64,000 nucleotides of DNA from Vibrionales bacterium SWAT-3 (GTDB lineage: Bacteria > Pseudomonadota > Gammaproteobacteria > Enterobacterales > Vibrionaceae): positions 1-64,000 of the forward strand of contig AAZW01000009.1 in assembly GCA_000169995.1 (NCBI GenBank), given 5' to 3'. Each line of letters starts with the position of its first letter. The stretch's first letter is position 1. Below the pieces are notes generated by a model that saw only the letters and a program-made list of their open reading frames with translations, was not told the DNA's origin and made no database searches. Made by a program: the position numbers and the translations under genes. Shown piece after piece: positions 17,063 through 26,425 of the stretch.

Positions 17063-18286
17063 CTAGATTTTCTTAAAGATGATAGAGGTGTTGATGCCAC
17101 CAAAGGCAAAGTTATTGCTCATTAGATATTCAACATCTAGTTTGCGACCTGAGCCTGTGATGTAATCGAGCTTGCCGCATTGTTCATCGACATTCTCTAG
17201 GTTTAGGGTCGGGCTGAACCAACCACTGTGCATCATCTCAAGGCTTAACCACGCTTCAATAGCGCCACACGCGCCAAGTGTGTGGCCAAAGTAGCTTTTC
17301 AACGAACTAATAGGTACTTCGCCAAAGATATTCGCTGTCGCATTGCTCTCTGCAATATCGCCTTTTTCAGTCGCAGTACCGTGAGCAGAAACATAGCCAA
17401 TCTTCTCAGCTGGAAGTTGTGCGTCCCTCAATGCTTTTTCCATACAGGTTTGCATGGTTTCCATTTGAGGTTGGGTCACGTGGGCGGCATCGCAGTTGCT
17501 AGCGAAACCAATGATTTCGGCATGGATTTTTGCGCCGCGAGCAACCGCATGTTCGTATTCTTCAAGGATAAGGGTTCCAGCGCCTTCGCCGATAACCAAG
17601 CCATCACGCTCGCTGTCGTATGGGCTTGGCGATTTCTTGGGTGTGTCGTTTTTTAAACTGGTAGCGAAAAGGGTATCGAAAACGGCAGACTCAGTTGGGC
17701 ATAGTTCTTCACCACCACCGGCAACCATGACGGTTTGGTAACCATGCTTGATCGCTTCATAGGCGTAGCCAATGGCTTGGCTTCCTGAAGTACATGCGCT
17801 ACTGGTGGGAATCACGCGACCACGTAGACCAAAGAACAGACCTACGTTTACCGCGGCTGTGTGCGGCATCATTTGAACGTAAGTGGTTGCTGTGATTGCT
17901 CGTGTCGACTTCTCATTCAACATCACACCAAACGCACCAACCGCATCGGTACTGCCGGTTGAAGAGCCGTAAGCGATACCAGTCTCACCATTGGTCAATA
18001 CATTGTGACCAATTAAGCCGGCTTGGTCCAATGCATTCTCAGTAGCAACGGTTGCTAGGCGTGATACTCGGCCCATGCCACGCACTTGCTTACGCTTGTA
18101 GTGTTTAGGCAGTTGGAAGTCATCAATAGGCGCTGCTAGCTTAGTGTTGAGACCATCATATTGCTCGAAACTTGGCATATATTGAGTCGCATTTTCATAG
18201 GCCTTTAGTTTTGGCTCTATCTGTTGCCAGTCGTTACCAAAAGCAGTAACACCAGACATTCCAGTTACAACAACGCGGCGGGTCAT
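17063..18286 (-). CDS. apeR: APE beta-ketoacyl-ACP synthase (ApeR-type)
   Basis: A 407-residue type II ketosynthase with an intact Cys-His-His triad: Cys165 in SSACTSGSQ, His302 in AHGTATEKGD and His335 in YFGHTLGACGA. Unlike a chain-length factor it should be active. It overlaps the KR gene by 4 bases (ATGA). In the E. coli APE system ApeR is a second KS acting early in chain extension; this assignment follows gene order (O-P-Q-R) and is not proven by sequence alone. Confidence 0.85.
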   Translation of the reverse strand: MTRRVVVTGMSGVTAFGNDWQQIEPKLKAYENATQYMPSFEQYDGLNTKLAAPIDDFQLPKHYKRKQVRGMGRVSRLATVATENALDQAGLIGHNVLTNGETGIAYGSSTGSTDAVGAFGVMLNEKSTRAITATTYVQMMPHTAAVNVGLFFGLRGRVIPTSSACTSGSQAIGYAYEAIKHGYQTVMVAGGGEELCPTESAVFDTLFATSLKNDTPKKSPSPYDSERDGLVIGEGAGTLILEEYEHAVARGAKIHAEIIGFASNCDAAHVTQPQMETMQTCMEKALRDAQLPAEKIGYVSAHGTATEKGDIAESNATANIFGEVPISSLKSYFGHTLGACGAIEAWLSLEMMHSGWFSPTLNLENVDEQCGKLDYITGSGRKLDVEYLMSNNFAFGGINTSIIFKKI

Positions 18287-19008
18287 ACTAAGCCTCCATT
18301 TACTGAAATCACTTGGCGAGTTACGTAGCCTGCAATATCAGACATTAGGTAGCTGACTAGACCTGCCACTTCTTCCGGCTCACCCATTCGGCGCAGTGGT
18401 ACTTGAGGAAGCGCGTGATCTTTCACGTGCTCGTCAACCATACCGGTGTCAATTAAGCCTGGAGCGACACAGTTTACAGTGATCTTGCGTTTTGCGAGTT
18501 CTAGGGCTAGAGACTTAGTCGCGCCAATCACCCCCGCTTTTGCCGCCGCATAGTTAGTTTGACCACGGTTACCCATAATGCCTGATACAGACGCTAGCGT
18601 GACGATACGGCCACCTTTACGCTTTTGCACCATAGGCATGACACAAGGGTGAAGTACGTTGTAGAAGCTGTCGAGGTTGGTATGGATCACGCCATCCCAC
18701 TCTTCTTCTGTCATCGCTGGGAATGCAGTGTCGCGAGTAATGCCTGCGTTGTTTACTACGCCGTAGTAAGCGCCATGTTCAGCAATATCAGACTCTAGCT
18801 TTTCACGACATTCGCTGCGGTTGCTGATATCAAATTGGATAAGACGTCCACCGCCACCTTGCTCGGTGATCGATTGTAGAGTCTCTTCAGCACCTTGCTT
18901 GTCACCCATGTAATGAACGGCGATTTCAAATCCGTCTTTCGCGAGTTGAATAGCGATCGCTTTACCAATGCCTTTGCTGGCACCAGTGACTAAAACCTGA
19001 CGGGTCAT
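18283..19008 (-). CDS. apeQ: APE 3-ketoacyl-ACP reductase (ApeQ)
   Basis: A 241-residue short-chain dehydrogenase, FabG-like. The NADPH-binding TGASKGIG starts at residue 8, NNAG is at 86-89, and the catalytic set is Ser140, Tyr153 and Lys157 (NYAAAK). It reduces the beta-keto group after each elongation on the aryl polyene. It overlaps both neighbours by 4 bases. Confidence 0.92.
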   Translation of the reverse strand: MTRQVLVTGASKGIGKAIAIQLAKDGFEIAVHYMGDKQGAEETLQSITEQGGGGRLIQFDISNRSECREKLESDIAEHGAYYGVVNNAGITRDTAFPAMTEEEWDGVIHTNLDSFYNVLHPCVMPMVQKRKGGRIVTLASVSGIMGNRGQTNYAAAKAGVIGATKSLALELAKRKITVNCVAPGLIDTGMVDEHVKDHALPQVPLRRMGEPEEVAGLVSYLMSDIAGYVTRQVISVNGGLV

Positions 19009-19469
19009 GATGGGCTCCTAGTTTTCATTTCTTGTAATTTTTGTTCGGTTGGCACGTAAACATTGAGTTGGCATTGAGCTACCAACTCGCCTTGGTCTTC
19101 GACTCTTGCGGTAAATACGGCCATACCACTGTCTTCCATAAGCTGTTCAGCATAGATATCAAGGGTCTGACCTTGAGTAAACTCATCACACAGTGATTTA
19201 TAGCGACGAGATCCAAGTAGGAAACCGATAGGGGGAGTGGTGCCGCTTTTGAGAGCATGGTATCCAGACCAAGCCGCTACAGACTGCGCCATAAACTCGA
19301 TGCCAACATAAGCTGGGACTGTTTGAGATTCGGCATTGAAGAATAGATTATGGTCACCAATATCGACCTGACAGTGGATCGACAACGCCTCTACGCTGAT
19401 AGCACGATCGATTAATATCATCGGATCATCGTGAGGGAGAAGTTGGTCTACAGAAGGGATATCAGTCAT
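19005..19469 (-). CDS. apeP: APE 3-hydroxyacyl-ACP dehydratase (ApeP family)
   Basis: A 154-residue single hotdog-fold protein: LPHDDPMILIDRAISVE, then PAYVGIEFMAQSVAAWSGY, where the FabA/FabZ-type Glu or Asp would sit on the central helix. ApeP dehydrates the hydroxy intermediate, giving conjugated double bonds. It overlaps the upstream KS gene by 8 bases and the KR gene by 4. The second, ApeI-type dehydratase of the operon is at 28195. Confidence 0.88.
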   Translation of the reverse strand: MTDIPSVDQLLPHDDPMILIDRAISVEALSIHCQVDIGDHNLFFNAESQTVPAYVGIEFMAQSVAAWSGYHALKSGTTPPIGFLLGSRRYKSLCDEFTQGQTLDIYAEQLMEDSGMAVFTARVEDQGELVAQCQLNVYVPTEQKLQEMKTRSPS

Positions 19470-20661
19470 TTACTACACCAAAAATCAGGCTAATGTTGTT
19501 GCCACCAAAAGCAAACGAGTTGCTTAAGATATTCTTTACTTTAAGTTTCTGGGAACAGTTTACCAAATCAACCTCAATATCTTCAGCTTTATCCTGACAT
19601 TTTTGTAAGGGAAGCGGTAAGTCATATTTCAAAATATGCCAAGCAATTGCAGCCTCAATCGCACTTGCTGCGCCTAGAGTATGCCCGGTTAACGGCTTGG
19701 TAGAACTTACGGGAACCTTGTTTGCAAAAATACGATGGATGGCTTTACTTTCCATCGAGTCATTCAGTGGCGTTGCTGTACCATGCGCATTGATGTAACC
19801 GATGTCTTCTTCGGTTAACTGTGCAGAATATAAAGCTTTTTTCATCGATTGTTCAGCTCCATTTCCTTCAGGATGAGGCGCTGAAATGTGGTGTGCATCA
19901 GAGCTATCACCACAGCCTAATAAGGCAATTTGAGGTGTGTTTTGAGTAGAATGAACACGCTTGATCTTGGTTTTACTGAGCAACATAAATGCGGCTGCTT
20001 CACCAATATTGATGCCATCTCGAGATTCGCTAAATGGCTTACAATGTTTAGTTGAAAGGGCTTCAAGACCATGGAAACCATTGAGTGTCAGCTTACATAA
20101 GGTATCAACACCACCGACTAACACGGCATCAGCCATGCCTGAATCTAACAAGCGCTGGGCGGTCAGAAACACGCGGCCGCTGGATGAGCAAGCCGTAGAG
20201 ATGACGTAGTTTGGCCCCGTTAATACGCAGTATTGGCTAACGAACTCAGAAGTGTCACCAAGCTCTTGTTTTGAGTAATGGTAATCTTCTGGAAACTCAC
20301 CGTTTGTCAGTTTTTGTTTGAAGGCTGCTTCACCATCGGAGATACCAGAGGTGCTGGTACCGATAACAACAGCAATGCGGTCTGCGCCAAATTGTGCCTT
20401 GGCAAGTTCAATAGAATCTTTGATTTGGTTGAGAGCTGATAACGCCAGTTGATTATTGCGAGTGGCATACTTCACGAGAGTGGATGGAACCTCTGGTAGC
20501 GCACCTGCGATTTTGCCAACGACAGTGTGTTTGCCGTCGTTCAGCATATCACTGACTTCAACCATGTTCGGTTCACGTTCGCCTTTTAGGCAGTCATGAA
20601 TGTCAGTAATACTTGAGCCTAGCGCTGAGTGGAAACCACAGTCTTGGATATAAATAGGCAT
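19462..20661 (-). CDS. apeO: APE beta-ketoacyl-ACP synthase (ApeO-type)
   Basis: A 399-residue ketosynthase with an active triad: Cys158 in STACSSSG, His293 in NAHGTATPLN and His327 in GHTLGAASAIEA. In the studied APE systems ApeO pairs with the chain-length factor ApeC to extend the polyene. The partner lies at the other end of this operon (32002-32766). The stop and the next start overlap. Confidence 0.87.
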   Translation of the reverse strand: MPIYIQDCGFHSALGSSITDIHDCLKGEREPNMVEVSDMLNDGKHTVVGKIAGALPEVPSTLVKYATRNNQLALSALNQIKDSIELAKAQFGADRIAVVIGTSTSGISDGEAAFKQKLTNGEFPEDYHYSKQELGDTSEFVSQYCVLTGPNYVISTACSSSGRVFLTAQRLLDSGMADAVLVGGVDTLCKLTLNGFHGLEALSTKHCKPFSESRDGINIGEAAAFMLLSKTKIKRVHSTQNTPQIALLGCGDSSDAHHISAPHPEGNGAEQSMKKALYSAQLTEEDIGYINAHGTATPLNDSMESKAIHRIFANKVPVSSTKPLTGHTLGAASAIEAAIAWHILKYDLPLPLQKCQDKAEDIEVDLVNCSQKLKVKNILSNSFAFGGNNISLIFGVVND

Positions 20662-20666
20662 AGTGT

Positions 20667-21290
20667 TTAGCTCTTACTTGGGTTATCGACAATCGTTGAA
20701 TTCAACGTTTGTATAGTAATGGTGTAGCCTTGGGTCAAATGTTTGAAAACAATGTTGCCTGCCGTTTTGTGTGTATTCGGTTCGGCTTGATAATCAATTC
20801 GTATGATTGCCTGCTTTTTGTCATCGAACACAGTGCGGCTGTTATCTGTATCGACCAAATGCCAGCCTATACCTTGTAGCGGTTGTGCCCATGCTTCTGC
20901 AGGCCACAAGGTGAGCATCAAATTAAACAGTACCTGTTCGGGCTGCGGTAGGGTAGCGCCGAGGCCAGATAGTACTTGTGTTTCAATGGCTTGGTTTTGA
21001 TACTGCAGCGATAAGATGCGTGTACCCCAAGAAGAAAAGCCGGCCAAAACGACCTTATCGGGCGTAACTTCAACTTGAACCGGTAACTGCTGGGTATCCT
21101 CTTGCCAGGTTGCGCTAATCAACTGACTTGCTGTTAATGAGTATCCAAGTTCTTCGGGTAGAGGCAAGGCGAGTTCTGTGCTTTGGTTGATAGTGACGCT
21201 CGCACCTGTCGGTTGTTGAGAAACCATTGAACAGGCGTTGAGTAGTAACCCTAGCACGATGGCGAGCACTATCTTGATTGTCTTGTTCAT
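20667..21290 (-). CDS. DUF3261 lipoprotein (ApeN position)
   Basis: A 207-residue lipoprotein with lipobox LLLNAC (Cys20). The mature part contains blocks such as GLGATLPQPEQVLFNLMLTLWP and RIDYQ typical of DUF3261 proteins found in APE clusters. It overlaps the MMPL gene by 4 bases. It likely works with the exporter and the LolA-like carrier to move the aryl-polyene lipid to the outer membrane (inference). Confidence 0.8.
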   Translation of the reverse strand: MNKTIKIVLAIVLGLLLNACSMVSQQPTGASVTINQSTELALPLPEELGYSLTASQLISATWQEDTQQLPVQVEVTPDKVVLAGFSSWGTRILSLQYQNQAIETQVLSGLGATLPQPEQVLFNLMLTLWPAEAWAQPLQGIGWHLVDTDNSRTVFDDKKQAIIRIDYQAEPNTHKTAGNIVFKHLTQGYTITIQTLNSTIVDNPSKS

Positions 21291-23659
21291 CTAAAGGCCT
21301 CGCGAGGTTTGGTTTTTTCTGTGGTTTGTTTGCTGTTGATTGCGAGTGGAGAAAGTAGCCATGCCACAAAAATACCAGTTAACACGGTAATCCCGAAGCT
21401 ATGAATCGCATGAGTCTGACTCAGTGACAGTAAGCCGAATGACAGCAGTGTCGTGAGGCCAGATAAGGTGATCGCTAATAGGGTGCTTAGCGACTTCTTC
21501 TGCTCCGCAAAGAACAGGGTGTAGTCGATACCAATACCTAAAATTAGAATCAAACCAAGCAGATTAAATAGGTTCAGTGTTGAGCCTAAAGCGCCAGTCA
21601 CCGCTAACCCCGAGACACCTGCAATTAGAGATGGCAGAAGCATCAATAGGCTTTGTTTTACGCCATATCGCCAACCTAGCACCATGCCAATAGCAGCGAG
21701 TGCAATCAATAACAGCTCGGTAATTTTGACGCGGTACTCAGCAAAAAGAGATGAGATTTCATCTGCTTTATTGAGGTATTTCACACCTTGTTGTTGAGCA
21801 AAGTCTGAATCCAGCCACTGTGAGAACTGCTCAGTGTCAACGACGTCTTTGATCATGATAACCGACGCTGCTTGGTTATTGATTGGTTGTAACCAAAGTG
21901 GGCGAATCGGCTCTGATACAGGCGACGATAGAAACTCATCGAGCGTGATCGGACTGTATTTAGGAAGCTCTGGGAAGCTCGGCCAGCCAAGCGTAGTTTG
22001 TAATGTGGCGCTTTGACTATCATAAAGTTGCTTAACTAGCTGATAGTTATGGTGTTGTTCTTGCTCACTTGGCAGGTGTTGATTGACGCTGCGATAGCCT
22101 GAGATAGCTTGCTGAGCGACTAAGTTATCAAGATTAGAACTGATCAATGCTAACTTATTGAGCAGCGCTTGGTTACTTTCTGCAGTAACCAGCAGCATGT
22201 TCTGAGCACTACCTAAACCAGATATATCAGAGATGGCTTGCTCCTGTTGTTTTAGCTCGTCAGGCATTGCTTGAAGTTGTCTGATATCGTCGTCGTAGCG
22301 GACCTGAGTGATTGACGCTAAACTTAAGACGGTCACTATCAATGGCAAGCCAATTCTAAATCTAGGATGGCTCCACAAGTTTAACCATGTGTGCCAAAGG
22401 CCAGCTAAAGGAAGCGCTCGCTCTTGGCTTGGTTTAGAGGCCAATACAGGGTACCAACACACCACGCTAGCGTAGGCGGCGATAAGTCCGATAGACGAGA
22501 ATAGCGCAAGTTGCTGTAGACCAGGGAAGGGCGCAACCAGCAGCCCTAAATATCCAATTAAGCTAGTGATTAAACCTAGGGTAATGGCAACTAAGATGTG
22601 CTTTAGCCCTTTATCACTCTGCCATCGGCTTCCAGCGGCCAAACGGTCAGTGAGGTAATGGAACGAGTAATCGATGGATACGCCAATCAAGCTCGCGCCA
22701 AACACCAAGCTGAATAGGTGGACCTTGCCAAAGATAGCGACGGTGCTTGCCAATGCGACCAATAACCCCGTGCTAATTGAGAGTAAAGACAAGGCAAGTG
22801 GGAGTGCGCTACGAAACGTTAACCACACCAATAAAATTACGCCCGCTAATGACCCTAAACCAATAGTGCTGATTTCAGACTTCGCACTTTGGGTGCCGTA
22901 ATTTGCGTAGAAAACCACGCCAGTGTGCTGAACTTTAACGTCAAATTGCTTCTCAATGTCTCGCTCTAAAGTATCTAACGCGGGTAGTTGTTTTTGAATC
23001 GTCAGGCTATAAGGAGAGCCCGCCAGCGTTGCGGCAACGAGGATATGTGATTGCTCTTGAGATTGAGCGGTGAGATAGCCATCTTTAAGCCCAAAGTTAC
23101 TCGAACGAGTGCCAACCTCGCTTATATAGTCACGAAATAACAGGAATGGGTCTAAGGTTAGCTCGGTCGCTGTCACGCCTGAAAAAGGGTTGTACAAGGA
23201 TTGAATCACATACTGAGCTCGTGACTCAGGTGCGTGCGTAAGAGTCTCTTTTTGTTGCTCTGTTAGTAGCTGAGCCCGATGACGGAAGTAGAAGTCACTC
23301 CATCGGCTTTGTGTGCTCGAGTTTATTTTACCTTGCACGTGTTTGAAGAGTTCTGAACCACCTGAAAACGAGTCGTGATTGAGTGCTTTTTCAAAGGCTT
23401 TGGTTGCCGCGATGGTGTTCTTGATGTCTGATCCACTTAAGATGAATACGACTTCTTCACTCATCGAGTTGGAAATTTGCTGGAAAGCTTGTTCAACCAT
23501 AGGATCTTGCTGATTTTCAGGCAGCAATTTCATGATGTTGCTTTCGATAGGCACTGAAGAAGAAAAAGCGAACTGTTTAATCAACAGTCCGCTGAATAGT
23601 GCCACAATCACTAGCCAGACAAGGGCAAGCTTAGAGTTGAAATTGTTGCGCTTCGGCAT
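21287..23659 (-). CDS. MMPL/RND-family lipid exporter (ApeM position)
   Basis: A 790-residue membrane protein with the twofold MMPL/RND plan: one N-terminal helix, a periplasmic domain (about 30-245), a first helix block with GVSIDYSFHYLTDRL, a second periplasmic domain, and a second helix block with GIGIDYTLFFAEQK. The two GxxxDY motifs mark proton-relay helices. It is related to hopanoid and mycobacterial lipid exporters. It probably moves the finished APE lipid out of the inner membrane. Confidence 0.9.
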   Translation of the reverse strand: MPKRNNFNSKLALVWLVIVALFSGLLIKQFAFSSSVPIESNIMKLLPENQQDPMVEQAFQQISNSMSEEVVFILSGSDIKNTIAATKAFEKALNHDSFSGGSELFKHVQGKINSSTQSRWSDFYFRHRAQLLTEQQKETLTHAPESRAQYVIQSLYNPFSGVTATELTLDPFLLFRDYISEVGTRSSNFGLKDGYLTAQSQEQSHILVAATLAGSPYSLTIQKQLPALDTLERDIEKQFDVKVQHTGVVFYANYGTQSAKSEISTIGLGSLAGVILLVWLTFRSALPLALSLLSISTGLLVALASTVAIFGKVHLFSLVFGASLIGVSIDYSFHYLTDRLAAGSRWQSDKGLKHILVAITLGLITSLIGYLGLLVAPFPGLQQLALFSSIGLIAAYASVVCWYPVLASKPSQERALPLAGLWHTWLNLWSHPRFRIGLPLIVTVLSLASITQVRYDDDIRQLQAMPDELKQQEQAISDISGLGSAQNMLLVTAESNQALLNKLALISSNLDNLVAQQAISGYRSVNQHLPSEQEQHHNYQLVKQLYDSQSATLQTTLGWPSFPELPKYSPITLDEFLSSPVSEPIRPLWLQPINNQAASVIMIKDVVDTEQFSQWLDSDFAQQQGVKYLNKADEISSLFAEYRVKITELLLIALAAIGMVLGWRYGVKQSLLMLLPSLIAGVSGLAVTGALGSTLNLFNLLGLILILGIGIDYTLFFAEQKKSLSTLLAITLSGLTTLLSFGLLSLSQTHAIHSFGITVLTGIFVAWLLSPLAINSKQTTEKTKPREAFR

Positions 23660-24317
23660 CTGACAATACTTCCGGTTGATGGCTTAGCTGGCTGAATTCG
23701 ATCACCGTGCTGTCCCCACGAATCTCTTTTAGCTCGATTCGCTCAATATCACTGTTGCCTTGTAGCGTTATGGCTTCAAATACCGCATTCATTGGCGCAC
23801 TTTTTGGCGTAAGGATAAGTGTCCATGAATTGTTGTTTGTATTCTCGTCTGGGCTTTGCATTGTTGCAGGCTCGAATGACAGTGAGAACTGCTCTTGAAG
23901 CTTTTGTGTATCACCGTGGAACACCGATAGGAAAATATGGCTGAAATAAAATGCCATTGGGTTTTCTTTATCGGTGATGATTTTAGCGGGCTGGTCGGCA
24001 AACCTTTGGCTCAACTTGTTGTCGGTGAGCACTAAGTTCACCGGAAACGGTGTGGTTTGTGTCCAAAGTAGGCCACTTGATTTGTCTAACAGGAATGTAC
24101 CGTGCGACGTCAGAGGTTGGGCAAACATCTCCATATTGCGCGTTTGAGTAAACTCACCACGAACAATACTGTTTTCGCTGAGTACCGTTTGCAGTTCTGA
24201 GATAGAACCGACGGAAGCTTTGTTCTGATTAGCGGTAGCAAGGCCACTAATCGTCATAGACACAAGCCCTAGCAGCAAGACGCTGATATGTTTACGACTG
24301 CGTTTAAACAGATTCAT
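23631..24317 (-). CDS. LolA-like periplasmic lipid carrier (ApeL position)
   Basis: A 228-residue exported protein with signal peptide ending near GLATA. LolA-fold features include a basic N-region, IVRGEFTQTRNMEMFAQPL, a SHGTFLLDKSSGLLWTQTTPF block and an AFYFSHIFLSVF segment. Such proteins shuttle lipophilic cargo across the periplasm. It overlaps the exporter gene by 29 bases and the thioesterase gene by 14, so it is part of the APE transport module rather than the housekeeping LolA. Confidence 0.85.
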   Translation of the reverse strand: MNLFKRSRKHISVLLLGLVSMTISGLATANQNKASVGSISELQTVLSENSIVRGEFTQTRNMEMFAQPLTSHGTFLLDKSSGLLWTQTTPFPVNLVLTDNKLSQRFADQPAKIITDKENPMAFYFSHIFLSVFHGDTQKLQEQFSLSFEPATMQSPDENTNNNSWTLILTPKSAPMNAVFEAITLQGNSDIERIELKEIRGDSTVIEFSQLSHQPEVLSDAEAQQFQL

Positions 24318-24807
24318 GATTCACCTGTTGTGAGTTAGAAGCTGGAGATTGATGATCAGTTGCTAGAGGTAAGCAACCAAACTGGTGCCAGTGCTCGACT
24401 TTATCGGTAAACACTTTCGGTGAAGCGAAGCACATCTCTTGCTCTTCAATGGTCACGGCAACCTGCATTGTGTGTGCGCGTGTCATGCGAGCTCCGGTTA
24501 GGGCATCATGAATTTCATAATCAACGCGCAGGCGGTTTTCCCACTCGGTGAGCTTCGCTGTGACCTTAATCTTGTGATTAAACGGTATCGCTTTGATGTA
24601 TTTTACGCGGGTATCGATGATAGGCCACATGTAGCCGGAATCCTTCATCTCATGGTAGTTGTACTCAATCTTATCCATCATGATGCGTCTTACTTCCTCA
24701 AAAAACCGGAAGTAGTTGCCGTGATAGATCACGCCCATTGGGTCGGCATCTTGGAATGAGGTGACAAGTGTCACCTCAGATTGTAATGGATGAAGGATTT
24801 CAGACAT
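24304..24807 (-). CDS. Acyl-CoA/ACP thioesterase, 4HBT hotdog (ApeK position)
   Basis: A 167-residue hotdog thioesterase. DADPMGVIYHGNYFRFFEEVRR carries the catalytic Asp22 and the HxNYxxxFE pattern of YbgC/4HBT enzymes. It probably edits or releases chains from the APE carrier proteins. A 73-base gap separates it from the ammonia-lyase gene, one of the few real gaps in the operon. Confidence 0.87.
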   Translation of the reverse strand: MSEILHPLQSEVTLVTSFQDADPMGVIYHGNYFRFFEEVRRIMMDKIEYNYHEMKDSGYMWPIIDTRVKYIKAIPFNHKIKVTAKLTEWENRLRVDYEIHDALTGARMTRAHTMQVAVTIEEQEMCFASPKVFTDKVEHWHQFGCLPLATDHQSPASNSQQVNHESV

Positions 24808-24880
24808 AAATCGCTCTCAACAATATTGCGTAAAGGGGTAGCTACTTTATGAGGTTAACTACTCTATGAGTAAAGTTCTT

Positions 24881-26425
24881 TTAGTAAAGTGACCAATGCT
24901 GATTTTGAATACGAGCAATAAAGTGGCGTAGATCGCCTTCAAGCGGGCGGTCCTCGACAATAAACTCAAACTCTTTCAGTACTTCGTCGCGAATGTGCTT
25001 GAGGTTCTCACTCATATGGTGCTCATCAAGCTCATTGTGGCGTTTACGAAGTTCAAGCGCTTGTGTACCGGCTAGAAGTGACGCTGCTGCCACTTGCTCT
25101 GTCAGTTCAAGAACGCGTAAACAGTCACGAGCTGCGATGGTGCCCATGCTCACTTTGTCTTGGTTGTGACACTCAGTTGAACGTGAGAACACGCTTGCAG
25201 GCATCGTGTGTTTCAATGCTTCTGCTGTCCAAGCTGACACGCCGATCTGTACTGCTTTGAAGCCGTGGTTGATTGGCTTACGTTCGCCTTCAGCACCCGT
25301 TAGGTTGAATGGTAAGCCGTTATTGAACTTATAATCCATCAGCTGGGCCATTTGGCGGTCCAGCAGGTCAGCAAGGTTTGCTACGGCAGTTTTTAGTGTA
25401 TCCATTGCCATTGCGATATGACCACCATAGAAGTGTCCCCCGTGCAGTACGCGTTCATTATCACCATCGATAATTGGGTTGTCGTTGGCACTGTTTAGTT
25501 CGTTCTCGATCATCTGGCGAAGCCAAGGTAGAGAGTCTTGAACTACACCGATAACATGTGGCGCACAGCGCAGAGAGTAACGATCTTGTAGGCGGTCACT
25601 GTTACGTGGCGGGCGATCTGCTTGCAGATCATCACGCAGCCATGCCGCAACTTGTTGTTGACCCGGATGAGGTTTTACTGCGAACAAGGCTTCATCGAAG
25701 TGGAAGTCATTGCCGTGCATACCGACCGATACCATAGCCGTGATCTTAGTTGATAGCTGAGCTAGGTATTCCGCACGCTTGTAAGCGATACACGCTAATG
25801 CCGTCATGACAGACGTACCATTCATCAAGGCCAAGCCTTCTTTTGGCTTAAGCTTGATAGGGCTAATGCCTAGCTCTTTGTAGACGTCACTGGTTGGGCG
25901 CACTTCGCCTTTGTAGATGACATCACGCTCACCAATCAACGCGGCTGCTAAGTAAGACAGAGGTGTTAAGTCGCCACTGGCACCCACCGACCCTTCTTGA
26001 GGAATACGTGGTGAGATGTCTTGGTTGATTAGGGTAACGATCTGGTTAAGCAGATCGTGAGTCACACCAGATACGCCTTGTGATAGCGAACAAAGACGAG
26101 TTGCAAGTACCGCACGTGCTTGCTCGTGAGACAGTATGTCACCCAAGCCACAACCGTGGAAGCGCGTCAGGTGCAGAGGCAGTTCATCGACAAGGCTTGG
26201 CGGAATCGCAACCGTACAAGAGTCACCGTAACCTGTTGTTACGCCGTAAATCACGCCTTCTTCTTTAAGTAGGCGCTCTAGGAATGCTACACCGCGGTCG
26301 ATTTTTGAAGTGAACTCGTCACTGGTGTTCATCGAGGCTTTTGCGCCCTGTGAGATAGCGACAACATCCTCAATTGTGAGGCGTTCGGCACCAAAGGTGA
26401 TGCTATTTGGATTCTTTTTCGTCAT
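24881..26425 (-). CDS. Aromatic amino acid ammonia-lyase, tyrosine-lyase-like
   Basis: A 514-residue HAL/PAL/TAL-family enzyme. The MIO cofactor arises from Ala149-Ser150-Gly151 in GSVGASGDLTPLSYL. Tyr60 (IYGVTTGYG), NGTSVMTAL, SLRCAPHVIG and NDNPIIDGDNERVLHGGHF are further family blocks. The selectivity position holds His85-Leu86, the pair that favours tyrosine in known TALs (PALs have Phe, HALs Ser-His). The expected product is p-coumarate, a ready aryl starter for the pigment (inference). It overlaps the end of apeJ by 23 bases and so is embedded in the APE operon, although this gene is absent from the E. coli-type order. It is not hutH-linked. Confidence 0.88.
   Translation of the reverse strand: MTKKNPNSITFGAERLTIEDVVAISQGAKASMNTSDEFTSKIDRGVAFLERLLKEEGVIYGVTTGYGDSCTVAIPPSLVDELPLHLTRFHGCGLGDILSHEQARAVLATRLCSLSQGVSGVTHDLLNQIVTLINQDISPRIPQEGSVGASGDLTPLSYLAAALIGERDVIYKGEVRPTSDVYKELGISPIKLKPKEGLALMNGTSVMTALACIAYKRAEYLAQLSTKITAMVSVGMHGNDFHFDEALFAVKPHPGQQQVAAWLRDDLQADRPPRNSDRLQDRYSLRCAPHVIGVVQDSLPWLRQMIENELNSANDNPIIDGDNERVLHGGHFYGGHIAMAMDTLKTAVANLADLLDRQMAQLMDYKFNNGLPFNLTGAEGERKPINHGFKAVQIGVSAWTAEALKHTMPASVFSRSTECHNQDKVSMGTIAARDCLRVLELTEQVAAASLLAGTQALELRKRHNELDEHHMSENLKHIRDEVLKEFEFIVEDRPLEGDLRHFIARIQNQHWSLY

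Noticed and set aside
24881..26425. Histidine ammonia-lyase HutH
   Set aside because: The selectivity pair is His-Leu instead of Ser-His, no hut genes are near, and the gene is embedded in the pigment operon.
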